DNA of 64,000 bases, taken from Glutamicibacter uratoxydans. Lineage in GTDB: Bacteria; Actinomycetota; Actinomycetes; Actinomycetales; Micrococcaceae. Of this stretch, positions 55,056 through 64,000 are shown piece by piece. Every line of letters begins with the position of its first letter. Positions within the stretch are counted from its first letter, which is position 1. The stretch covers positions 1-64,000 of the forward strand of contig NZ_BJNY01000004.1 of assembly GCF_006539925.1 (NCBI RefSeq), written 5' to 3'. The position numbers and the translations under genes are program-made. The notes beneath the pieces were generated by a model. It worked only from the letters and a program-made list of their open reading frames with translations, was not told where the DNA came from and made no database searches.

Positions 55056-55913
55056 TCAGCCGGCGCGGGTGTAGGCCAGATCGAAGACCAAGCGTCCAGC
55101 CTTCAACGCCTTGCCCTCAAAGCTGGTCAGGATGCGGCGTTCGAAGCGCGGAGCCCAGCCGCCCTGCTCGTCCACGAAGTCTGGTTCCGGTTCGAAGCCT
55201 TCCATACCGTTGACGCGAACCTTAGTCAGATTCGACTCGGCGCCAGCGAGATTGCCCGGGAACTGGTTGCTAAAATCAGGATGGGCATCGAGCACTTCGC
55301 GCATCTGCTCTGCATAGTTCGACCAGTCGGTGGCCAAGCGCAGCGTGCCACCCGGCTTGAGGACCCGCGAGACCTTGTCCAGGAACGAGGCCTTGATCAG
55401 GCGGCGCTTGTGGTGGCGCGGCTTGTGCCATGGATCAGAGAAGAAGATCCAGATTTCATCTGCACTGTTTTCCTGCAGCATGACATCCAGCACCTCGGGG
55501 GCGTTCGCCTGGACGGCACGCACGTTTTCGATGCCGAAGGACTCGACCTTGAGCATCAGCTGGGCCAGGCCGGGACGGTAGACCTCGACAGCCAGATAGT
55601 TGCGCTCGGGATCGTCCTTGGCGGCGTTGGCGATGCATTCGCCCAGGCCGGTGCCGATCTCGACGATCAACGGCGCGGTGCGGCCAAAAGCCTCGTCAGG
55701 GTTCAGCTCGAAGTCATCGGCGACAGAAGTATCAGCGATCTTGCGGGGAGGCTCGATCACGTACTGATCTGCATTGCGCTCCCAGGCGCTTGCGCGGCGG
55801 CCCTGCAAACGGTTGCCGCGGCGGACGAATGAGACCGGCTCAGCCCTGAAAAGTGCTGGGTCTCGTGTGGCGGATGCCTCGGGATGCTGCTGTTCTTCGC
55901 TCGAATCGCTCAT
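55056..55913 (-). CDS. trmB: tRNA (guanine-N7-)-methyltransferase
   Basis: This 285-residue SAM-dependent enzyme makes m7G46 in tRNA. It shows LIVEIGTGLGECIANAA (SAM loop), AVEVYRPGLAQLML, IWIFFSDPWHKPRHHKRRLI and the C-terminal RFERRILTSFEGKALKAG. The N-terminal ~35 residues are a low-complexity extension common in actinobacteria. The gene is intact. Its last 89 bases are repeated 633 bases downstream, marking an insertion next to its 3' end. Confidence 0.94.
   Translation of the reverse strand: MSDSSEEQQHPEASATRDPALFRAEPVSFVRRGNRLQGRRASAWERNADQYVIEPPRKIADTSVADDFELNPDEAFGRTAPLIVEIGTGLGECIANAAKDDPERNYLAVEVYRPGLAQLMLKVESFGIENVRAVQANAPEVLDVMLQENSADEIWIFFSDPWHKPRHHKRRLIKASFLDKVSRVLKPGGTLRLATDWSNYAEQMREVLDAHPDFSNQFPGNLAGAESNLTKVRVNGMEGFEPEPDFVDEQGGWAPRFERRILTSFEGKALKAGRLVFDLAYTRAG
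55058..55146 (-). repeat. Direct repeat B: functional trmB 3' end
   Basis: This copy forms the authentic C-terminal codons of trmB. With repeat A it brackets 544 bases of lower-GC DNA, an attL/attR-like arrangement. No integrase gene lies between the copies. Confidence 0.88.
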
Positions 55914-56042
55914 GATTATTAATCCTAGCCGAGCCGCCGTGCTGCAAGAACGCCGAAGGGTAGGGGATTGGCCACGTGATTCAGGGAAGAATCGGGGGTT
56001 TACCCTATGGATGCTGCGGACGCAGTAGACCAGACTAGGGGT

Positions 56043-56453
56043 ATGACTGATCTAGTGCGAGGCATCCTCAATATTATCTGGCTGATCTTCGGCGGCTTGT
56101 GGCTGGCGCTCGGCTATGTCCTGGCAGGCATCATCTGCTGCCTGCTCATTGTGACGATCCCATTTGGCATCGCCTCGTTCCGCATCGCGGGCTACGCGCT
56201 GTGGCCCTTCGGGCGGACCGTCGTCGACCGCGGCCGCGTCGGCGCCTTCTCCACCATCGGCAATGTGATCTGGGTTCTTGTCGCCGGCATCTGGATTGCC
56301 ATTGGCCATATCCTGACCGCCATTCCGATGTTCGTTTCGATCATCGGTATTCCACTGGGCATCGCCAACCTGAAGATGATTCCGGTATCGCTGATGCCGC
56401 TGGGCAAGGTCATCGTCCCCTCCGACTACTACATCGGTTCGGTACGCCGCTAA
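56043..56453 (+). CDS. YccF-family inner-membrane protein
   Basis: This 136-residue protein is built of two related halves, each with a hydrophobic hairpin and a conserved IPFGIASFRIAGYALWPFGRTVV or IPLGIANLKMIPVSLMPLGKVIV segment, as in YccF. Function is unknown. ATG 56043 is used; the 12 upstream codons lack similarity. Confidence 0.85.
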   Translation: MTDLVRGILNIIWLIFGGLWLALGYVLAGIICCLLIVTIPFGIASFRIAGYALWPFGRTVVDRGRVGAFSTIGNVIWVLVAGIWIAIGHILTAIPMFVSIIGIPLGIANLKMIPVSLMPLGKVIVPSDYYIGSVRR

Positions 56454-56487
56454 ATTTCACCGCGGCGATGAAAGTTGGGTAGTAAAA

Positions 56488-57519
56488 ATGAAACAACTGA
56501 CATCGCCGCTGAGCCGGCGAGCGCAGGACTCCAGGATTTTTCCGAAGCTTTTGGCGGTCCTGACTGCTATCGGGGTCTTGCCGTATTTTCTCTTGAAGCT
56601 GGCCTGGATCTTTGGCTCGCAGTGGGGAATCGAGAGTCCGTCGAAGCTGGATGGCACGGTGGTGCTGATGGGCAATATCATCACGGCTTCACTGGATGTG
56701 CTGCTGGTAGCGATCGTTGTCGCTTTGGGCCGCCGGGCGGCCTTGAAGATTCCCTGGTGGCTGATCCTCATCCCCGCCTGGTTTGCCGCCGGGCTGCTGC
56801 TTCCGTTCATTTTCACCGGGCCGGTGATCGCCGCTATGGTGGCCAGCGGTTCGGGCAGCTCTGATGGATCGCTGTCTGATTGGGTCGGCCCGTTGGTCTA
56901 TCTCAGCTTCGGGATACAGGCCATTGGCGTGGTGCTGGTACTCGGCTGGTACCTGCGGCGGCGCTGGGGTCGAGCCTTGGAATCTCACAGCTCGCAGGGC
57001 CTGGTGCGCGTTCGAACTAAAGGGCAGTGGGCCGTGTTTAGCGCCGCGGGCGTCGTTGCTGCCGCCTTGGTCTTTTTGGGGTTGCGCTGGATCGTCCGGG
57101 CGGCCACGGCGCTGCAGGCGCAATCCGCAGACTTGCGGGGCGGCATCTTATGGCTCAGCGATGTTGCCAACGCGGGTTTCGCGGCCTGCGCAGTGATAGG
57201 GCTGCTGGTGCTGGTGGCCAGGCGGCTGGGGAATCAAGACGGACCCGGCGACCACGATTCTTCCCATCGCTGGTGGCCGATCCTCCTACTGTCCGGAGGC
57301 GGCGCCGCGATAGCGGGCAGTGCGCTTTATGCCTTGGTTCTCATGAGCCTCGGGGCGGGAACTGCACCGGGCCAGCAGGACTTCTGGGAGTTGTCGCTGT
57401 CGCTGGTGCTCGGGCTGCTGTGTGGACTGGGTGCCTTGGCGGTCATAGTCGAAGCACAGAAACAGGCGGCGGCCATAGGCCCAACCGATCTCCGGCCTGC
57501 AGGATTCGACAGGCACTAA
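56488..57519 (+). CDS. Unknown polytopic membrane protein
   Basis: This 343-residue protein has about eight hydrophobic helices (near 20-45, 58-78, 88-112, 130-152, 178-200, 215-238, 258-280 and 298-320) and basic cytoplasmic loops. No recognised family or catalytic motif. It follows the YccF gene after 34 bases and may be co-transcribed with it. Confidence 0.75.
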   Translation: MKQLTSPLSRRAQDSRIFPKLLAVLTAIGVLPYFLLKLAWIFGSQWGIESPSKLDGTVVLMGNIITASLDVLLVAIVVALGRRAALKIPWWLILIPAWFAAGLLLPFIFTGPVIAAMVASGSGSSDGSLSDWVGPLVYLSFGIQAIGVVLVLGWYLRRRWGRALESHSSQGLVRVRTKGQWAVFSAAGVVAAALVFLGLRWIVRAATALQAQSADLRGGILWLSDVANAGFAACAVIGLLVLVARRLGNQDGPGDHDSSHRWWPILLLSGGGAAIAGSALYALVLMSLGAGTAPGQQDFWELSLSLVLGLLCGLGALAVIVEAQKQAAAIGPTDLRPAGFDRH

Positions 57520-57539
57520 CCGGCTCGATGAAGCCACGA

Positions 57540-57567
57540 GGGGCCGCCGGCTAATGCCGGCGGCCCC
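57540..57567. terminator. GC-rich hairpin between convergent genes
   Basis: A perfect 12-bp stem (57540-57551 with 57556-57567) with a TAAT loop. No T-run is present, but the position between converging transcripts suggests termination for both. Confidence 0.6.
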
Positions 57568-57577
57568 TGTGCGGCTG

Positions 57578-58771
57578 CTAGATGTTTCCGCTGGCGCGGA
57601 ACTCGTCGTGTTCGTGATGGGCTCGGGCTACTTCGGCCCTGATTTGCTCGATGTCCTTGACCTTGTCGCGGTACTTCTTGTCCATGGTGTCGACGTAGGC
57701 CTCCTCCTGAACCAGCTGTGCGTAGACGTGCTCGCGCTCTGCAAGGTCGGCGGTGTAGGACAGGTCCAGGTAGTTGTTTGCGTGGCGGCGGACGTTGTTC
57801 ACTGCAGTCTGCGCCTTGCCTGCCTTGCTGAACAGCGAAGCCAGCACGGTGAGCACCAGGACGCCGATGATGACGCTGAGCGAGAGGCCGGTGGTGATTT
57901 CAATGACCGGGACGTGCTGGCCGTCGTTGATGAACGGCAGGTTGTTTTCATGCAGCGCGTGCAGGACCAGCTTGACGCCGATGAATGCGAGGATTGCGGC
58001 CAGACCGTAGGACAGGTAGATCAGGCGGTCCAGCAGGCCGTCGAGCAGGAAGTAGAGCTGGCGCAGTCCCATCAGGGAGAAGGCAGTGGCAGTGAAGACG
58101 ATGTACACGTTCTGGGTCAGGCCGAAGATTGCCGGGATCGAGTCCAGCGCGAAGAGGATGTCGGTGCCGCCAATGGCCACCATCACCAGCAGCATCGGGG
58201 TCAGGACCTTTTTGCCGTCCACCTTGGTGAAGAGCTTGTCGCCGTCGTAGGTGTCGGTGGTGTGGAAGAGCTTCTTTGCCAGGCGAATGATGAAGTTGTT
58301 CGCTTCGTCGGACTCGTCGTCCTTCTTCAGCAGGTTGCCTGCGGTCAGCAGCAGGATGATGCCGAAGATGTAGAAGACCCAGGCGAACTGGTTGATCAGT
58401 GCGGCGCCGACGAAGATGAACGCGGTGCGGGCAATCAGCGAGAAGACGATGCCGAAGAGCAGCACCTTCTGCTGGTCCTCGCGCGGTACGCGGAAGCTGG
58501 CGATGATGATCAGGAAGACGAAGAGGTTGTCGACCGACAGGGCTTTTTCGGTGATGTAGCCGGCAAAGTATTCAGCGCCCATGTCAATGCCGCCGAAGAT
58601 CAGCACCAGAACACCGAAGACCAGGGCGATGCCCACATAGATGCTGGACCAGATCGCGGCTTCACGCAGCGACGGCACGTGGGCTTTGCGAATGTGGAAG
58701 AAATAGTCAAAGGCCAGAAGGGCCAAGATGACGACAACGGTGATCGTCCAGATTAAAGGAGAAACTCCCAT
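57578..58771 (-). CDS. terC: TerC-family membrane protein (manganese-efflux related)
   Basis: This 397-residue protein has about nine helices. The TerC hallmarks are EKALSVDNLFVFLIIIASFRVP and GGTDILFALDSIPAIFGLTQNVYIVFTATAFSLMGLRQLYFLL, with acidic residues in the membrane likely to bind metal. A hydrophilic ~75-residue C-terminus follows. TerC/Alx proteins are linked to Mn2+ export and membrane-protein metalation. ATG 58771 follows AGGA. A yybP-ykoY riboswitch ends 40 bases upstream, supporting manganese control. Confidence 0.92.
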   Translation of the reverse strand: MGVSPLIWTITVVVILALLAFDYFFHIRKAHVPSLREAAIWSSIYVGIALVFGVLVLIFGGIDMGAEYFAGYITEKALSVDNLFVFLIIIASFRVPREDQQKVLLFGIVFSLIARTAFIFVGAALINQFAWVFYIFGIILLLTAGNLLKKDDESDEANNFIIRLAKKLFHTTDTYDGDKLFTKVDGKKVLTPMLLVMVAIGGTDILFALDSIPAIFGLTQNVYIVFTATAFSLMGLRQLYFLLDGLLDRLIYLSYGLAAILAFIGVKLVLHALHENNLPFINDGQHVPVIEITTGLSLSVIIGVLVLTVLASLFSKAGKAQTAVNNVRRHANNYLDLSYTADLAEREHVYAQLVQEEAYVDTMDKKYRDKVKDIEQIRAEVARAHHEHDEFRASGNI

Positions 58772-58811
58772 GGGGAATCCTGCTTTCGTAAGTTGGGTAC
58801 AAGCCATCCGT

Positions 58812-58909
58812 GTAAGTCTCTTCGCCAGCCCTGAAGCTGACCGTGAGGCCCGGCGGAACAATGGTGTTCCACGTATTGACGGGTCAAACGCTTGTGAATA
58901 CTCCCTTAC
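58812..58909 (-). ncRNA. yybP-ykoY (manganese) riboswitch
   Basis: Read on the minus strand, the leader opens GTAAGGGAGTA and closes GGCGAAGAGACTTAC, with GTAAG and CTTAC forming the P1 helix. Between them lie GTCAATACGTGGAAC and GTTCCGCCGGG, matching the core of the known aptamer. It stands 40 bases before terC, a known target of this Mn2+-sensing class. Identified by eye; a covariance-model search would settle it. Confidence 0.85.
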
Positions 58910-59006
58910 GTGCTTACTAGCCTAACCTGAATCTTCGGACTCTGGAAACACGAGGGCGGTAGATGACGAGGTGATTTGTAACCTACTCGTCCGGTCCTAC
59001 CCTTGG

Positions 59007-59475
59007 CTAGAGTGTCTTGCGCATTTTCAGGCTGGTGGTTTTGTAGCCGACCGACTCATAGAACCGGCGCGCCGTTGTGTTGAACCCGAAGACGTTCAAC
59101 CCCAGCGTTGCTGCTCCCTGCGAGCTCGCGTAGTTTTCCGCGAGGAGCATCGCGGACTTGCCGAAGCCTCGGCGGCGGAATTCGTCCTCGATGAGGATGT
59201 CCCAGATCCAACCACGAACTCGGATCATCGGATGCGTCGGTGCCGACCCAGAGGTAGCCGACAATACCTAGTTCGTCGTCAACGACATCGAACACTGCAT
59301 TTTTGCCCGTAGGGCCTGCGCCTTCGAAGGCTTGCTGCATGGTTTGCCGTGCGGCGGATTCGGCCTGAGGTCCAGACTGGCCGGTAGCGATGAGGTCGCG
59401 GATGTATTCCTGAGTGCTTCGCTCCAGCCAGCGTTCGAATCGTTCGGCTGGCAATGGAACTAGGGCAAGGGTCAT
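59007..59475 (-). pseudogene. GNAT acetyltransferase interrupted by a frameshift
   Basis: Two frames together make one ~155-residue acetyltransferase. The N-terminal frame runs from ATG 59475 (MTLALVPLPAERFERWLERS) to about VGTDASDDP. The C-terminal frame continues RVRGWIWDILIEDEFRRRGFGKSAMLLAENYA, the acetyl-CoA motif, to TAG at 59007. The change lies near 59220-59232 and corresponds to one extra base; no homopolymer is there. As written, the first frame runs on in a nonsense sequence to 59056. Confidence 0.78.
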
Positions 59476-59497
59476 GAGCCAAGCTTATTCAAAGTTG

Positions 59498-59995
59498 CTA
59501 GTTGTTGCGTGCGGCGATGATTTGCTCGCGGAGAATCTCTGCGTGGCCGCAGTGTTGGGCGAGCTCCCTGAGCAGATGCAATTGGATCCAGGCTAGCGAC
59601 ATCGTCCCGCGCCGGTTGCCTCTAAAGATGTCCTTGCCGGTTTTGCCCTCGACAGCGGCCGCAGATACTTCCAAAGCGTGCCGGTATCTTTCGCTGACGC
59701 TGCTGATTGTATCCTCGTCGGTCAGCTCGAAAGATTCATCGGGAGTAGCTTCAAGCCCCAGCTCCTCTCGGGAAAATCCGGTAGGTGCTTCCTCAAACCA
59801 GACACGCTCAACAAAGATTGCATGCTTGACCAGCCCGAGCAGGGTTGTCTTGGAGGGGACAAGCTGTGCCCGAGCTTCCTGCTCGCTCATGCCGTCGAGG
59901 CAGGAGGCAAGAGCTGCACGGTGTTCGTTGATGAACTTCCACACCAGCTGGTCGTGATCGGTGCTCGTGTAGTCGCTGAATGCCTGTATTCCCAT
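59498..59995 (-). CDS. DinB/DUF664-like protein
   Basis: This 165-residue protein looks like a four-helix-bundle DinB/DUF664 protein. It has an N-terminal WKFINEHRAALASCLDGMSEQEARAQLVPSKTTLLGLVKHAIFVERVWF segment and a C-terminal LAWIQLHLLRELAQHCGHAEILREQI. His residues near 60 and in the last helix are the likely metal site. In actinobacteria the family includes thiol-dependent (mycothiol, bacillithiol) enzymes. ATG 59995 is preferred; the ribosome site is weak. Confidence 0.84.
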   Translation of the reverse strand: MGIQAFSDYTSTDHDQLVWKFINEHRAALASCLDGMSEQEARAQLVPSKTTLLGLVKHAIFVERVWFEEAPTGFSREELGLEATPDESFELTDEDTISSVSERYRHALEVSAAAVEGKTGKDIFRGNRRGTMSLAWIQLHLLRELAQHCGHAEILREQIIAARNN

Positions 59996-60085
59996 GAAGA
60001 TAGTGTGTCCAGAGCCGTGGATGGGAAGCAAGAAAATTATCCGAAAAAACTTCAGATCTCATGGAATAAGTAGTGGAAGCCAAGA

Positions 60086-60106
60086 GTTGAGTTAAGTAGA
60101 CTCAAG
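60086..60106. promoter_or_regulatory. HAIR element (HspR operator) of clpB
   Basis: GTTGAGT-N7-ACTCAAG matches the HspR consensus at 13 of 14 positions, the same arms as the first dnaK HAIR box. It overlaps the -35 box and spacer of the clpB promoter. Confidence 0.9.
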
Positions 60107-60114
60107 TTTATAAG
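60087..60114 (+). promoter_or_regulatory. clpB promoter
   Basis: TTGAGT (60087-60092) and TATAAG (60109-60114) are separated by 16 bases. The -35 lies inside the HAIR operator, so HspR binding would directly exclude RNA polymerase. Confidence 0.7.
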
Positions 60115-60143
60115 GGTTCACCCTCGTTAGAGAAAGGATGCGC

Positions 60144-62735
<2,592 letters not shown>

Positions 62736-62756
62736 CCGATTCAGGCCTTGAAGGAC

Positions 62757-62798
62757 AAAAGAATGGCGTGAAAGCAAAAGCTTTCACGCCATTCTTTT
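62757..62798. terminator. Bidirectional terminator after clpB
   Basis: A 19-bp perfect inverted repeat (62757-62775 with 62780-62798) with an AAAA loop and AAAA/TTTT ends serves clpB and the convergent gene. Confidence 0.9.
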
Positions 62799-62813
62799 AA
62801 TGCCTGCCAAAGG

Positions 62814-63494
62814 CTAATTGGAGTTGCCCGAATTCTGGTCCTGGGGTTCTTTAGCTTCCGGAGTCGAGGACTTCGACGCGTCTGCTGAATTTGAATCAGC
62901 CGAATCCGAGTCAGTTGCCGGAAGCAGCGATGTGCGGATGTTGCCCTCGGACAGGCTTAGGAAGCAGGTGATCGTGCGGTCGCCCTCAGCCCAGGTGCCC
63001 TTGGATGGACGGGAGAAATGGTAGGTCCAAGTCGAGTCGATGCCTGCGCTCGGGTCCAGGGCTACCGACTTGCACAGGTCCTCTGAGTGGGCCAGCAGTT
63101 CCTCGGGGCCCGGATACTCGGCATCCGCGCCTTCTTCAACGTCGAAGGAGCCAATCAGCTGCGCGTTGTGTGAAGACTCACAGGTGACGACGGTCTGCGG
63201 GTCAAGCGGAGATTTGAAGCCGCGCAGGCAGTCGGCAAGGACTAATTGCTCTGGAGGCATATTTTCGGCGATGACTCCGTCAAGGCCGGGAGTCTGGTTG
63301 CGCTCAACGGTGTCGGCACCCGGCTGGGCCGGGGGATCGATGAAACGCAAAACGAGGAAAACAATCGCGGCCGCCAGCGCAATTACCGCGGCGACAAGCA
63401 GGAACCACTGCCCAAATTGGCGCTTTGGCTTTGGCGGCTCCGGGCGCAGCGGCGGCAGCGCCGCCTGCGGCTCGGGCAGATTCTGTTCCACCAC
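62814..63494 (-). CDS. Septum-formation-like membrane-anchored protein
   Basis: This 226-residue protein has a Pro-rich cytoplasmic N-terminus, one helix (WFLLVAAVIALAAAIVFLVL) and an external domain. That domain has DCLRGF.., VVTCESSHNAQLIGSFDV, YPGPEELLAHSEDLC and TITCFL, resembling the actinobacterial Septum_form domain with paired Cys. The C-terminal ~40 residues are a Ser/Asp-rich tail. GTG 63494 is chosen because AAGGAG lies 8 bases before it; ATG 63542 is the alternative. Confidence 0.8.
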   Translation of the reverse strand: MVEQNLPEPQAALPPLRPEPPKPKRQFGQWFLLVAAVIALAAAIVFLVLRFIDPPAQPGADTVERNQTPGLDGVIAENMPPEQLVLADCLRGFKSPLDPQTVVTCESSHNAQLIGSFDVEEGADAEYPGPEELLAHSEDLCKSVALDPSAGIDSTWTYHFSRPSKGTWAEGDRTITCFLSLSEGNIRTSLLPATDSDSADSNSADASKSSTPEAKEPQDQNSGNSN

Positions 63495-63714
63495 CTGATG
63501 TGCTCCTTCGTCGTGCGTTCGCGCGAAAGCAGAACTTCGCATCAAAAAGTCATTGGACTAATTGACAGTCTAGCGGTTCGGGTGAGTGTTGCGTTAAGCG
63601 CTCGCCGGTGAATCGTGTTAACCTTTAATTACGAAAGAACTGATCACATATTCGGGGGCCTTCACCTATTAGGTGGACCACCTCCCGACTCTACTGAAAA
63701 GAGGGGGTCACGCC

Positions 63715-63933
63715 ATGGGGCGCGGCCGTCAAAAGGCTAAAGCACAGCGTCAAGCGCGAGATATCAAGTACTACTCGCCCTCGACAGACCTTTCGGCACT
63801 CGAACGCGAGTTGGGTGTCGGGTCCGATCATCATGCTCAGAAACCTGAGCGTCATGAAACTTCGTATGACGATGACTATTCGGATTACGACGAGCTGACT
63901 AAGAAGTACTCCGAAGACGAGGACGACGACTAA
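63715..63933 (+). CDS. DUF3073 small protein
   Basis: This 72-residue protein has a basic N-terminus (MGRGRQKAKAQRQARDIKYYSP), a short middle (DLSALERELG) and a strongly acidic Tyr/Asp-rich tail. It matches the conserved actinobacterial DUF3073 family, whose function is unknown. ATG 63715 follows GAGGGGG at 63701-63707. The leader upstream can form alternative hairpins. Confidence 0.9.
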   Translation: MGRGRQKAKAQRQARDIKYYSPSTDLSALERELGVGSDHHAQKPERHETSYDDDYSDYDELTKKYSEDEDDD

Positions 63934-64000
63934 CCTCGTCATCCAGCGCCGGGAGTTCTTGGCTCGAAGTGCCACAGCTTTTTATTTAGTGGTACAGCTC

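Noticed and set aside
54423-55146. Prophage or transposon as an explanation of the trmB repeats
   Set aside because: No integrase, transposase or terminal inverted repeats are seen in the 544-base interval. Only the direct-repeat signature is supported.

Overview
The window reads as a chromosomal segment of a high-GC Gram-positive bacterium, most likely an actinobacterium of the Micrococcaceae (Arthrobacter/Glutamicibacter type). The evidence is the high GC content, frequent GTG and TTG starts behind AGGAGG-like ribosome sites, an HspR-type heat-shock regulon with HAIR operators, an actinobacterial HU protein, and small proteins of families typical of actinobacteria (DUF3073, DUF4235, SseB-like, septum-formation type). 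The genus call is inference from recalled protein similarity; no search was run. Most of the window is ordinary core chromosome. No IS element, prophage, integrase or CRISPR array was seen.

Layout, left half. 1-612: tail of one HU gene followed by a complete second HU gene whose last 99 bases are identical to the first. 673-6736: a copper/haem envelope cluster (unknown membrane protein, CopC, PCuAC lipoprotein, Tat-exported DyP peroxidase, CopD-CtaG fusion, lipoprotein). 6929-13005: thioredoxin/NHL protein, MFS transporter, a membrane-anchored unknown and a HerA-like ATPase. 13047-15348: amino-acid ABC importer on the minus strand, with an intra-operon hairpin after the binding-protein gene. 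15515-17137: AEC carrier, tRNA-Gly(CCC) and an SseB-like protein. 17250-18956: class I fumarase. 19242-24007: a frameshifted acetyltransferase, a small membrane protein, a VanY-type peptidase, dCTP deaminase, a DUF4282 protein and an Atg22-type MFS protein. 24086-30436: a complete six-gene Mrp Na+/H+ antiporter operon (mrpA, C, D, E, F, G, with B fused to A).

Layout, right half. 31344-34462: a TPP riboswitch driving a YkoE/YkoDC thiamine-precursor ECF transporter. 34466-42878: pabC, cardiolipin synthase, an LAxTG wall-anchored protein, an M14 carboxypeptidase, an unusual kinase-PabB fusion and a low-molecular-weight phosphatase. 42982-48888: LysE exporter, a divergent marR/MMPL pair, a DEAD-box helicase and a small multidrug-export protein. 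49524-53665: the dnaK-grpE-dnaJ-hspR operon behind two HAIR boxes. clpB at 60144 has its own HAIR box, so both chaperone units should be repressed by HspR. 54423-55913: trmB and a small lower-GC insertion bounded by an 89-bp direct repeat of the trmB 3' end. 57578-58909: terC behind a yybP-ykoY (manganese) riboswitch. The right end holds a frameshifted acetyltransferase, a DinB-like protein, clpB, a septum-formation-like protein and a DUF3073 protein.

The items most worth following are the trmB-flanked mini-insertion with its unknown gene, the kinase-PabB fusion, the copper/DyP cluster with a BlaI/CopY-like dyad, the HspR regulon architecture, and the two riboswitches.
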